Assembly: GCA_027314765.1 (NCBI GenBank)
Contig: DAHVAF010000242.1
Span: 1-38,224, forward strand
DNA from: Clostridia bacterium
Lineage (GTDB): Bacteria > Bacillota > Sulfobacillia > RBS10-35 > JAJYVM01
Length of the DNA: 38,224 nucleotides
Reading direction: 5' to 3'
A program made the translations under genes and the position numbers. This document shows positions 27,322-35,190 of this stretch, piece after piece (positions within the stretch are counted from its first letter, which is position 1; each line of letters opens with the position of its first letter). A model generated the notes under the pieces. The model did no database searches. It had not been told where the DNA came from and saw nothing but the letters and a program-made list of their open reading frames with translations.

Positions 27322-28647
27322 ATGGACCGCCAGGGCCTCAAGGCGCGCGCCTGCGCGGCGATCGACGCGGCGGGCGACGAAATCATCGGCCTGGGGGAGC
27401 GCATCTTCGCCCAGCCCGAGCTGGGCTTCAAGGAGGAGCGCACGGCCGCGCTGGTGGCGGAGGCCTTCGCGGGCCTCGGCCTGCCATTCCGGAGTGGGCT
27501 TGCCATTACGGGGCTGCGCGCGGACTTGGTGGGAGGGGCCGCGGGCGCTGGGGCGCCGCGGCTGGCCATCCTCGGCGAGCTGGACTCGCTGGTCTGTCCG
27601 GAGCACCCCCATGCCGACCCCGTGACGGGGGCCGCACACTCATGCGGCCACAACGCGCAGATCGCCGCCATGATCGGTGTGGCGACGGGCCTGGTCCGAT
27701 CCGGGGCAGCCTCCGCCCTGGGCGGAGGCGTCGCGTTCCTGGCCGTGCCGGCCGAGGAGTATGTGGAGATCGAATTTCGCGAGCGGCTGCGCCGGGAGGG
27801 CCGGATCCGCTTCCTGGGCGGCAAGCAGGAGTTCGCGCGCCTCGGGCTGCTCGACGACATCCACCTGGCGATGATGTGCCACCTCGGCAACCGCGCCCCC
27901 GGCGCCAAGGTCGCCCTGGGCGGCACCTGCAACGGCTTCATCGGCAAGCTGGCCCGCTTCCGGGGCCGGGAGGCCCACGCGGCGGGCGCCCCCGAGGCGG
28001 GGAACAACGCCCTGGCGGCGGCCCAGGTGGCGCTTGCGGCCCTGAACGCCCAGCGCGACACCTTCCGCGACGAGGACCACGTGCGCGTGCACCCCATCAT
28101 CACCAAGGGCGGCGACCTGGTGAACATCGTCCCGGCCGACGTGCGCATGGAGACGTATGTGCGCGCGCGGACGGTGGAGGCGATCATGGACGCCAACGTC
28201 AAGGTGAACCGGGCCCTGCGGGCCGGTGCCATGGCGCTCGGGGCTGAGGTCGAGATCGTGGAGCTGCCGGGCTACCTGCCGCAGATCCAGGAGCCGGCCC
28301 TCACGGAGATGTTCCGGCCCAACGCCGCGGCCATCGTCGGCGAGGGCGAGATCGCGCACGCCGGCCATGCCAGCCACAGCGGCGACCTGGGCGATGTGAC
28401 GCACATCATGCCGGCCATCCAGCCCTCGATCGGCGCCGTGGACGGGGCCTTCCACAGCAAGGACTTCCGCATCGTCGACAAGGAGCTGGCCTACCTCGGC
28501 GCGGCGAAGATGATGGCGATGACGGCCATCGATCTCCTGGCCGACGGCGCGGCGGCGGCCCGGCGCGTGGTCGCCGGCTTTCATCCGCCGTTCACCCGCG
28601 CCGGCCACCTGGCCTTCTGGGACGACCTGCTGCAGGGGGGCAGATAG
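27322..28647 (+). CDS. M20 family metallopeptidase/amidohydrolase
   Basis: RIFAQPELGFKEERTAALVAEAF, ILGELDSL, AHSCGHNAQIAAMIG, VPAEEYVEI; aminobenzoyl-glutamate hydrolase-like. Confidence 0.9.
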   Translation: MDRQGLKARACAAIDAAGDEIIGLGERIFAQPELGFKEERTAALVAEAFAGLGLPFRSGLAITGLRADLVGGAAGAGAPRLAILGELDSLVCPEHPHADPVTGAAHSCGHNAQIAAMIGVATGLVRSGAASALGGGVAFLAVPAEEYVEIEFRERLRREGRIRFLGGKQEFARLGLLDDIHLAMMCHLGNRAPGAKVALGGTCNGFIGKLARFRGREAHAAGAPEAGNNALAAAQVALAALNAQRDTFRDEDHVRVHPIITKGGDLVNIVPADVRMETYVRARTVEAIMDANVKVNRALRAGAMALGAEVEIVELPGYLPQIQEPALTEMFRPNAAAIVGEGEIAHAGHASHSGDLGDVTHIMPAIQPSIGAVDGAFHSKDFRIVDKELAYLGAAKMMAMTAIDLLADGAAAARRVVAGFHPPFTRAGHLAFWDDLLQGGR

Positions 28648-28648
28648 G

Positions 28649-29632
28649 ATGGACACCCTGGTGCTCGGCCACCGCGAGGTCCGCGCGCTTCTGCCGATGG
28701 CCGAGTGCGTCGACGTGATGGCCGCGGCCTTCGCCACCCTGGCACGGGGCGATGCCGTGCTGCCGCTGCGCAGCGCCACGGCCCTCCCAGACCGCCGGGG
28801 CTTTCTCGGCCTGATGCCCTCCTACCTCGGCGAGCCGCGGGCGCTGGGCGTCAAGGTGGTCACCGTCTTCCCGGGCAACCTCGGCACGCCCTACGAGTCT
28901 CACCAGGGGGCCATCCTCCTCTTCGAGACGGAGAACGGGCGGCTCCTCGCTGTGGTCGACGCGGGCACGGTCACCGAGATCCGCACGGCGGCCGTCAGCG
29001 GCCTGGCCACGCGGCTGCTGGCGCGGCCGGATGCGTCGACGCTCGCCATCCTCGGCTCGGGCACGCAGGCCGGGGTCCACCTGGAGGCGATGCGCGCTGT
29101 GCGCCCCATCCGCGAGGTCCGCGTCTGGAGCCGGACGGAGGCCCACGGCCGCGCCTTCGCCGCCCGCCACGGCGTGAGCTTTGCGCCGACCGCGCGCGAG
29201 GCCGTGGAGGGCGCCGACATCGTCTGCACCGTGACGGGCGCCCAGGCGCCGATCCTGGAGGGTGAGTGGCTGGCCCCGGGCGCGCACGTGAACGCCGTGG
29301 GGGCCTCGGTGCCGCCCTACCGCGAGCTGGACAGCGCCGCCGTGGCCAGGAGCCGCCTCTTCGTGGACCGGCGCGAGTCCGCCCTCAATGAGGCCGAGGA
29401 TGTTCGCGTGCCCATCCGCGAGGGCCGGATCGGCGAGGACCACATCGCCGGCGAGCTCGGCGACCTGCTGCTGGGCCGTGTGGCGGGCCGGTCAGGCCCG
29501 CACGAGATCACGCTGTTCAAGTCCCTCGGCCTGGCCGTCGAGGACCTGGCCGCCGCGCACCACGTCTACGCGCAGGCCCGCGCCCGCGGGGCGGGCAGCA
29601 GCCTGGAGATCACCGGAGAGCGGCACGGTTGA
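28649..29632 (+). CDS. Ornithine cyclodeaminase/mu-crystallin family protein
   Basis: GVKVVTVFPGN, HQGAILLFETENGRLLAVVDAGTVTEIRTAAVSGLATRLLA, LAILGSGTQAGVHLEAM, GAHVNAVGAS. Confidence 0.92.
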   Translation: MDTLVLGHREVRALLPMAECVDVMAAAFATLARGDAVLPLRSATALPDRRGFLGLMPSYLGEPRALGVKVVTVFPGNLGTPYESHQGAILLFETENGRLLAVVDAGTVTEIRTAAVSGLATRLLARPDASTLAILGSGTQAGVHLEAMRAVRPIREVRVWSRTEAHGRAFAARHGVSFAPTAREAVEGADIVCTVTGAQAPILEGEWLAPGAHVNAVGASVPPYRELDSAAVARSRLFVDRRESALNEAEDVRVPIREGRIGEDHIAGELGDLLLGRVAGRSGPHEITLFKSLGLAVEDLAAAHHVYAQARARGAGSSLEITGERHG

Positions 29633-30801
29633 AGTCTGGCCGGGAGGCGGCCCTGCTCTGGCTCGGGGGGTTCGCGCTGCGCGCCCCCCTGCTGGCCGTG
29701 CCGCCGCTGCTGCCCGTGATCGTGCGCGAGCTGGGGCTGAGCCACACGGCCGTCGGCCTGCTGACCGGCTTCCCCGTCATCCTGTTCGCCGTGGCGGCCG
29801 TGGGCGGCTCGCTGCTGATCGCGCGCTTCGGCGCGCGCCGGGCGCTCGCTTTCAGCCTGGCCGTCACCGCCGTCGGCGGCGCCCTGCGCGGGGCCACCGG
29901 GGGGGCCGCGGTCCTGTTCGCCATGACCATCCTCATGGGCGCCGGCATCGCCCTGGCCCAGCCGGCCATGATTGCGGTGGCGGCCGGCAGCTCGCGCACG
30001 GGCACCGCGCGCGCCATGAGCGTCTACTCAAACGGCCTCGTCGTGGGGGAGGTCGTCGCGGTGGCGGCCACCCTCCCCTTGGCAGCCTGGCTGGGCGGAT
30101 GGGGTCTGGGGCTCGCCGCGTGGTCGCTGCCGGTCGCGCTGGCCGCCCTGGCCTTCCTCCGCCAGCGGGAGATCGCCCCGGCCGCCCGCCGGGCGGCCTG
30201 GTGGCCCGACTACCGCGACCCCGTCACCTGGCGCGTCGGGCTGCTGCTGGGCTGCACATCCGCGATCTATCAGGTGAGCAACGCCTTCATCCCCACCTTC
30301 CTCACCGCGACCGGCCGCACCGGCCTCGTGGCACCGGCGCTGACCAGCCTGAACCTGATCCAGGTCGTGGGGTCGCTCCTCATGGCCGCCTTCCCCGCCC
30401 TGGTCGAGCGTGCGGGTGTCATGGTGACCGCTGCCGGGGTGACCCTGGCCGCGACAGTGTGCCTGGTCGCCGTTCCGGCGCCGGCCGCCGTGCTGGCAAG
30501 TGCCGGCCTGCTCGGCTGCGCCGCGAGCACGATCTTCATTCAGGGCCTGGCGCTGCCGCCCTTGCTGGCTCCGCGGGAGGAGGTTCCGCGCATGTCGGCC
30601 GGGATGTTCACGATCTCGTACACATGTGGCTTTCTGGGGCTGGTGCTTGGGGGCCAGCTCGGCGACCGTCTGGGTGCTCCCGACGCGCCGCTGCTGCCCG
30701 TGGCCCTGGCCTGCGTGGGGGCCATGGTGCTGGCCGCCGGCATCCGGCGACCTGCGGCGGCCGCGGCCCGCCGCGACGTGGCGGCGGCGCATCAGGCATG
30801 A
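29629..30801 (+). CDS. MFS transporter (CynX/NimT-like)
   Basis: LAVPPLLPVIVRELGLSHTAVGLLTGFPVILFAVAAVGGSLLIARFGARRAL; 12-TM pattern; TTG start overlaps upstream stop. Confidence 0.82.
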   Translation: MKSGREAALLWLGGFALRAPLLAVPPLLPVIVRELGLSHTAVGLLTGFPVILFAVAAVGGSLLIARFGARRALAFSLAVTAVGGALRGATGGAAVLFAMTILMGAGIALAQPAMIAVAAGSSRTGTARAMSVYSNGLVVGEVVAVAATLPLAAWLGGWGLGLAAWSLPVALAALAFLRQREIAPAARRAAWWPDYRDPVTWRVGLLLGCTSAIYQVSNAFIPTFLTATGRTGLVAPALTSLNLIQVVGSLLMAAFPALVERAGVMVTAAGVTLAATVCLVAVPAPAAVLASAGLLGCAASTIFIQGLALPPLLAPREEVPRMSAGMFTISYTCGFLGLVLGGQLGDRLGAPDAPLLPVALACVGAMVLAAGIRRPAAAAARRDVAAAHQA

Positions 30802-31541
30802 TCTTCACGCCAGAGGAGCGGGAGGCGCTGCGGGAAGCGCTCATCGCCCGGGCGCGGACGGATCCGCGCATCACCGGGGCCGCGATGACCGGGTCGGCTT
30901 CCGTCGGCCGGGAGGATCGCTGGTCGGACGTCGACCTGGCCTTCGGCATCGCCGACGGGGTCCCGCTGCACGAGCCCCTGGCCGACTGGACCGAGCACAT
31001 GGAGCGCCAGCACGGCGCCGTGCACCACCTCGACGTGCTCCGGGGGCCGGCGATCTACCGTGTGTTCCTGCTGCCCAGCACCCTGCAGGTCGACCTGGCG
31101 TTCTTCCCCGCCGCCGCCTTCGTGGCGCGGGGGGAGACCTTTCGCCTGCTGTTCGGGACCCACGCCGGACTGGCGCCCGCGGGACCCCCAACCGTCGCCC
31201 ACCTGGCCGGTCTGGGTTGGCTCCATGCCCTCCACGCCCGCACCTGTATTCAGCGTGGCCGGCCATGGCAGGCCGAGTACATGATCAGCGGCATCCGCGA
31301 CACGGTGGTGACCCTTGCCTGTGTGCGCCACGGCCTGCCCTGGGCCGACGGGCGAGGCGTGGACGCGCTGCCGGCAGAGGTGGCGGCGCCGCTGGCGGGC
31401 GCCCTGGTGGCGGCCCTGGACCCCGGCGAGCTCCGCCGGGCGTTCGGGGTGGCGGGGGAGGCGTTGCTGGCGGAGGTGCGGGCTGCCGACCCCGACCTTC
31501 ACGACCGCATCGCCGGCACCGTGAGGGAGCTGATGGCGTAG
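30798..31541 (+). CDS. Nucleotidyltransferase-domain protein
   Basis: MIFTPEEREALREALIARARTDPRITGAAMTGSASVGREDRWSDVDLAFGI: GSxxxGxxDxxSDxDL motif with later VDLAFFP; ATGA overlap with MFS. Confidence 0.85.
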   Translation: MIFTPEEREALREALIARARTDPRITGAAMTGSASVGREDRWSDVDLAFGIADGVPLHEPLADWTEHMERQHGAVHHLDVLRGPAIYRVFLLPSTLQVDLAFFPAAAFVARGETFRLLFGTHAGLAPAGPPTVAHLAGLGWLHALHARTCIQRGRPWQAEYMISGIRDTVVTLACVRHGLPWADGRGVDALPAEVAAPLAGALVAALDPGELRRAFGVAGEALLAEVRAADPDLHDRIAGTVRELMA

Positions 31542-32056
31542 TGGTGGCGGACGTCTCGGGTTTTTACACGGCCTCGGCCGGCGCGGCCGCCGCCCTGCTT
31601 GGCCTCCTCTTCGTGGCCATGCAGATCCAGCCGGACCGGCTCCCACCGGCCTTCCGCCAGCGGCGCCAGGCCCTCGCCCAGTCGACGTTTTCCATCTACA
31701 CGCACCTGTTCCTGACCGCGCTGCTCTTCTTGATCCCGGGGCTGTCCTCGCAGACGCAGGGGTGGGTGGTCCTGGCGGGCGCCGTCCTTGGCATCTACCG
31801 CACCGTACGGACGTGGACGCCCGTGTGGAAGGCGTTCGCGCGAGACGCGCCGGAGCGGCTGTGGCAGATGGTGTGGGTGCTGGTCGGCCCGATCGCCATG
31901 TACGTGCTGATCAGCTACTTCTGCGTGGAGAGTATCGCCACGCCTGCCCCGACCCAGCTGGCGCTGGAGGCGACAGGCGTGTTCGTCGGCCTCTTCTTCG
32001 TGGTGATCCGCAACACTTGGAATCTGCTGATGGAGGGCGCCGCGAGCCCCGACTAG
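31541..32056 (+). CDS. Four-TM-like membrane protein of unknown function
   Basis: GTG start overlaps upstream TAG; FYTASAGAAAALLGLLFVAMQI, hydrophobic segments LFLTALLFLIPGL, WVLVGPIAMYVLISYF, GVFVGLFFVVI. Confidence 0.7.
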   Translation: MVADVSGFYTASAGAAAALLGLLFVAMQIQPDRLPPAFRQRRQALAQSTFSIYTHLFLTALLFLIPGLSSQTQGWVVLAGAVLGIYRTVRTWTPVWKAFARDAPERLWQMVWVLVGPIAMYVLISYFCVESIATPAPTQLALEATGVFVGLFFVVIRNTWNLLMEGAASPD

Positions 32057-32143
32057 GACCAAGGTCCCAGGGAATCGCGACTGCCGTCGGATGGTCGGGC
32101 GCCTCCCTTTCCTGCAAAAGGTAATGGGAGGTCCGATGCACCC

Positions 32144-33466
32144 TTGGGATGGAATCGATGGATCGCGATTGTGACCACGGCGGCCATGGTGGCCCTGCCG
32201 GCGCAGGCGCTGGCCGACGACGGCGGCGGCGGCTCTTCGGCCTCCACCCTCTGCGCCGCCCTCAGCAACGCCACGCCGCAGGCCATCGCCGCCCTTCAGG
32301 GCACCCCGGCCCTCGCGTCGCTGCTCCAGGGCTGCGGCTCCACCACCGGCGGCGACGGCGGGCACGGCAGCGACAGCGGCGGTGGCTCCAGCCTCTGCGG
32401 CGCCCTGAGCAACGCGGCGCCGCAGGCGATCGCCGCGCTGCAGGGCAACCCGTCGCTGGCGGCCATGCTCCAGGGCTGTGGCAATAGCGGGCAGGGTGAG
32501 GCGAGCACTTCGACGACCTGCGCGTCGATGCCGGCCGCGGCCCCGGGCTGCGCCACCGGCGGCAGCCAGTCGTTCAGCGACCTCGGCGGCTACGGATGGG
32601 CGCAGGGCGCCATCGCCCAGCTGGCGCAGATGCAGATCCTGCACGGTATCGGCGGTGGCCGGTTCGACCCGGGCGGGACCCTCACCCGCGCCCAGTTCGC
32701 CGCGCTGCTCCAGCGGGTGTTCAACCTGCAGGCGCCGGCGAGCGGAGGCACCACCTTCGTCGACGTCCCGTCCGGATTCTGGGGCGCCAGCGCCATCGCC
32801 GCCGCGGCGCCGTATATGACGGAATACAAGCTCCCCGGCGGCACGGCCTTCGAGCCTGACCTGCCGGCGACCCGGATCGACGTCGCCGCCAGCATCGGCG
32901 AGATCGAGGTGGCGCAGGGCACCGCGCAGCTTCCCTCCGCGTCGGCCGCCGCCGCGATCTGGGGCGCGTTCAGCGACGGAGGCACCGTGCCGGCCGGCAT
33001 CGCCGAGGCGGCGGCCGTGGCTGTGCAGATGGGGATCATGAAGGGCTACCCGAACGGCGCCTTCGGCGTCGAGGACCCGATCAGCCGCGCCGAGGCGGCG
33101 GTCCTGCTGCAGCGCGTGCTGAGTTCCAGCGAGACGATGGGTGGCGGCGGCAGCTCGACGCCCCAGTCGGGCGCGCCGACCATCACGAGCGTGACGCCCG
33201 CCTCCGGCCTGTCCACCGGCGGCACGCCCATCGTCATTGTGGGCACCGGGTTCGTGAGCGGGGCGACGGTCGCTGTCGGCGGCGCGGCCGCCACCAGCGT
33301 GGTGGTTGTGTCGCCGACGCTGATCACGGCCGTGACCCCGCCGGGGACTGGCACCGCACCCCTGACCGTGACGACATCGGCCGGCGCGAGTCCTGCCGGG
33401 GCCCAGTTCACGTACAGCTGTGTGACCGTCCAGACGGTCAGCGGAGCGGTGTACTGCGGCACCTGA
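32144..33466 (+). CDS. Exported SLH-domain protein with C-terminal IPT/TIG domain
   Basis: Signal peptide WIAIVTTAAMVALPAQALA; SLH motifs GGYGWAQGAIAQLAQMQILHGIGGGRFDPGGTLTRAQFAALLQRVF and IAEAAAVAVQMGIMKGYPNGAFGVEDPISRAEAAVLLQRVL; IPT APTITSVTPASGLSTGGTPIVIVGTGFVSGATVAVGG. Confidence 0.85.
   Translation: MGWNRWIAIVTTAAMVALPAQALADDGGGGSSASTLCAALSNATPQAIAALQGTPALASLLQGCGSTTGGDGGHGSDSGGGSSLCGALSNAAPQAIAALQGNPSLAAMLQGCGNSGQGEASTSTTCASMPAAAPGCATGGSQSFSDLGGYGWAQGAIAQLAQMQILHGIGGGRFDPGGTLTRAQFAALLQRVFNLQAPASGGTTFVDVPSGFWGASAIAAAAPYMTEYKLPGGTAFEPDLPATRIDVAASIGEIEVAQGTAQLPSASAAAAIWGAFSDGGTVPAGIAEAAAVAVQMGIMKGYPNGAFGVEDPISRAEAAVLLQRVLSSSETMGGGGSSTPQSGAPTITSVTPASGLSTGGTPIVIVGTGFVSGATVAVGGAAATSVVVVSPTLITAVTPPGTGTAPLTVTTSAGASPAGAQFTYSCVTVQTVSGAVYCGT
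32249..32482 (+). repeat. Duplicated 30-aa Cys-flanked motif within the SLH protein gene
   Basis: LCAALSNATPQAIAALQGTPALASLLQGCG (32249-32338) and LCGALSNAAPQAIAALQGNPSLAAMLQGCG (32393-32482). Confidence 0.9.
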
Positions 33467-33524
33467 TGCGTGCGATGTGATGCGTGCGATGTTGCGTCTC
33501 CCCGGGCACCGTGCTAGCGTTGGG

Positions 33525-33624
<100 letters not shown>

Positions 33625-33646
33625 AGATCCGGCAGCATCCGCCCGT

Positions 33647-33676
33647 GCCTCCCCCTGGCTGGGAGGCTTTGCTTTT
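33647..33676 (+). terminator. Riboswitch expression platform: terminator hairpin that also occludes a Shine-Dalgarno
   Basis: GCCTCCC-(7 nt)-GGGAGGC then TTTGCTTTT; GGGAGG (33661-33666) precedes an in-frame TTG at 33675. Confidence 0.7.
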
Positions 33677-34436
33677 GGCCGCCGGCCGCGCGCTCGCCGC
33701 GCAGGGCATCTACAAGACCTACCGCCTCGGGAACGAGGATCTGCCGACCCTCGCCGGCGTGGACCTGACGGCCGCACCGGGCGAGTTCGTCGGCCTGATC
33801 GGGCCCTCCGGCTGCGGCAAGAGCACCATGCTGCGCCTGCTCGCCGGTCTGGAGGCGCCCGACCGCGGGCAGGTGGTGTTCCAGGAGTCGCCGCGCCTGG
33901 GCGCCATCGGCCTGATGCCGCAGCGCGACGCGCTCCTGCCATGGCGTACCCTGCTGGACAACGTGGCCCTGGGGCTTGAGTTGGGCGCGCGCATGGCGCG
34001 CCCCGATGCCCGCGTGAAAGCGCGCGCGCAGCTTGCCGCCTTCGGGCTGGACGGCTTCGCCGCCGCCTACCCGGGGACGCTCTCCGGTGGCATGCGCCAG
34101 CGGGGTGCGCTGCTCAGGACCTTCCTCGCCGGAAAGCCCGCCACCCTGCTGGATGAGCCCCTCGGGGCCCTCGACTCCCTCACGCGCGCGGACGTGCAGG
34201 AGTGGCTCGAGGCGGCGTGGCTGACCTTCCAGCCGACGGTCGTGCTCGTGACGCACGACGTCGACGAGGCCATCTTCCTCTGCGACCGCGTCTACGTCTT
34301 CTCGCGCCGGCCGGGGCGGGTGGTCGCCGAAGTGAGCGTCGACCTGCCGCGGCCGCGGCCCAAGGCGGCGCGCACCGCCCCGGCCTTCGTCCAGCTGAAG
34401 GAGCGCCTGCTGAAAGAGCTGCGCGGGGATGGCTAG
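33675..34436 (+). CDS. ABC transporter ATP-binding protein (thiamine/HMP precursor uptake, ThiZ-like)
   Basis: YKTYRLGNEDLPTLAGVDLTAAPGEFVGLIGPSGCGKSTMLRLLAGL, LSGGMRQRGALLRTFL, LLDEPLGALDSLTR. The supplied ORF begins at GTG 33645, inside the hairpin. Confidence 0.9.
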   Translation: MAAGRALAAQGIYKTYRLGNEDLPTLAGVDLTAAPGEFVGLIGPSGCGKSTMLRLLAGLEAPDRGQVVFQESPRLGAIGLMPQRDALLPWRTLLDNVALGLELGARMARPDARVKARAQLAAFGLDGFAAAYPGTLSGGMRQRGALLRTFLAGKPATLLDEPLGALDSLTRADVQEWLEAAWLTFQPTVVLVTHDVDEAIFLCDRVYVFSRRPGRVVAEVSVDLPRPRPKAARTAPAFVQLKERLLKELRGDG

Positions 34437-35190
34437 GCGCTATGGGCCGCCCGCGACGGTGCTGGTCATCGCGGTCGCCCTGTGGCAGGGCGCCGCGGCC
34501 GCCTTCCGCGTGCCGTCCTGGGTGCTGCCCTCGCCGTCGCTGATCCTCAGCACCCTGTGGACGGACAGGGCGCTCCTGCTGGCCAACACGTGGGTCACCC
34601 TGGAGGAGACGCTGGTCGGCTTCGCCCTGGCGCTGGCGGCGGGCCTTGGCCTCGCGTTTTTGGTGCACTGGTCGCCGTTGGCGGAGCGGGCGCTCTGGCC
34701 GCTGATTGTCGCCTCGCAGACGGTCCCCGTCCCGGCCATCGCGCCCGCCCTGGTCATCTGGCTGGGGTTCGGGCTGGCGCCCAAGGTCGTGGTCGTGGGG
34801 CTGGTCTGCTTCTTTCCCATTGTCGTGGCCACCGTCGACGGCCTGCACGGGGTGGACCACGAGCTCCTGGATGCGCTGCGCACCCTGGGCGCGAGCCCCC
34901 GGCGCCTATTCGCCGAGGTCGAGTGGCCGTCGGCCGTGCCCCAAGTCTTCTCCGGCGTGAAGATCGCCATCACGTTCAGCGTGATCGGCGCCGTGCTGGG
35001 CGAGTGGGTGGGCGCATCGGCCGGACTCGGCTACACGATGATCCGCGCCTCGTCGCAGCTGCTGACGGCGCGTGTCTTCGCGGCCATCGCCGTGCTCTCG
35101 GCGGCGGCCCTGGTGCTGTTCTGGCTGACCGTGGCGCTCGAGCGGCGGGTGCTGCACTGGAAGTTCCGAACGGGAGGTAGCGCGGGATGA
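34429..35190 (+). CDS. ABC transporter permease (ThiX-like)
   Basis: BPD_transp motif EVEWPSAVPQVFSGVKIAITFSVIGAVLGEWVGASAGLGYTMI; overlaps ATPase stop. Confidence 0.9.
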   Translation: MARRYGPPATVLVIAVALWQGAAAAFRVPSWVLPSPSLILSTLWTDRALLLANTWVTLEETLVGFALALAAGLGLAFLVHWSPLAERALWPLIVASQTVPVPAIAPALVIWLGFGLAPKVVVVGLVCFFPIVVATVDGLHGVDHELLDALRTLGASPRRLFAEVEWPSAVPQVFSGVKIAITFSVIGAVLGEWVGASAGLGYTMIRASSQLLTARVFAAIAVLSAAALVLFWLTVALERRVLHWKFRTGGSAG

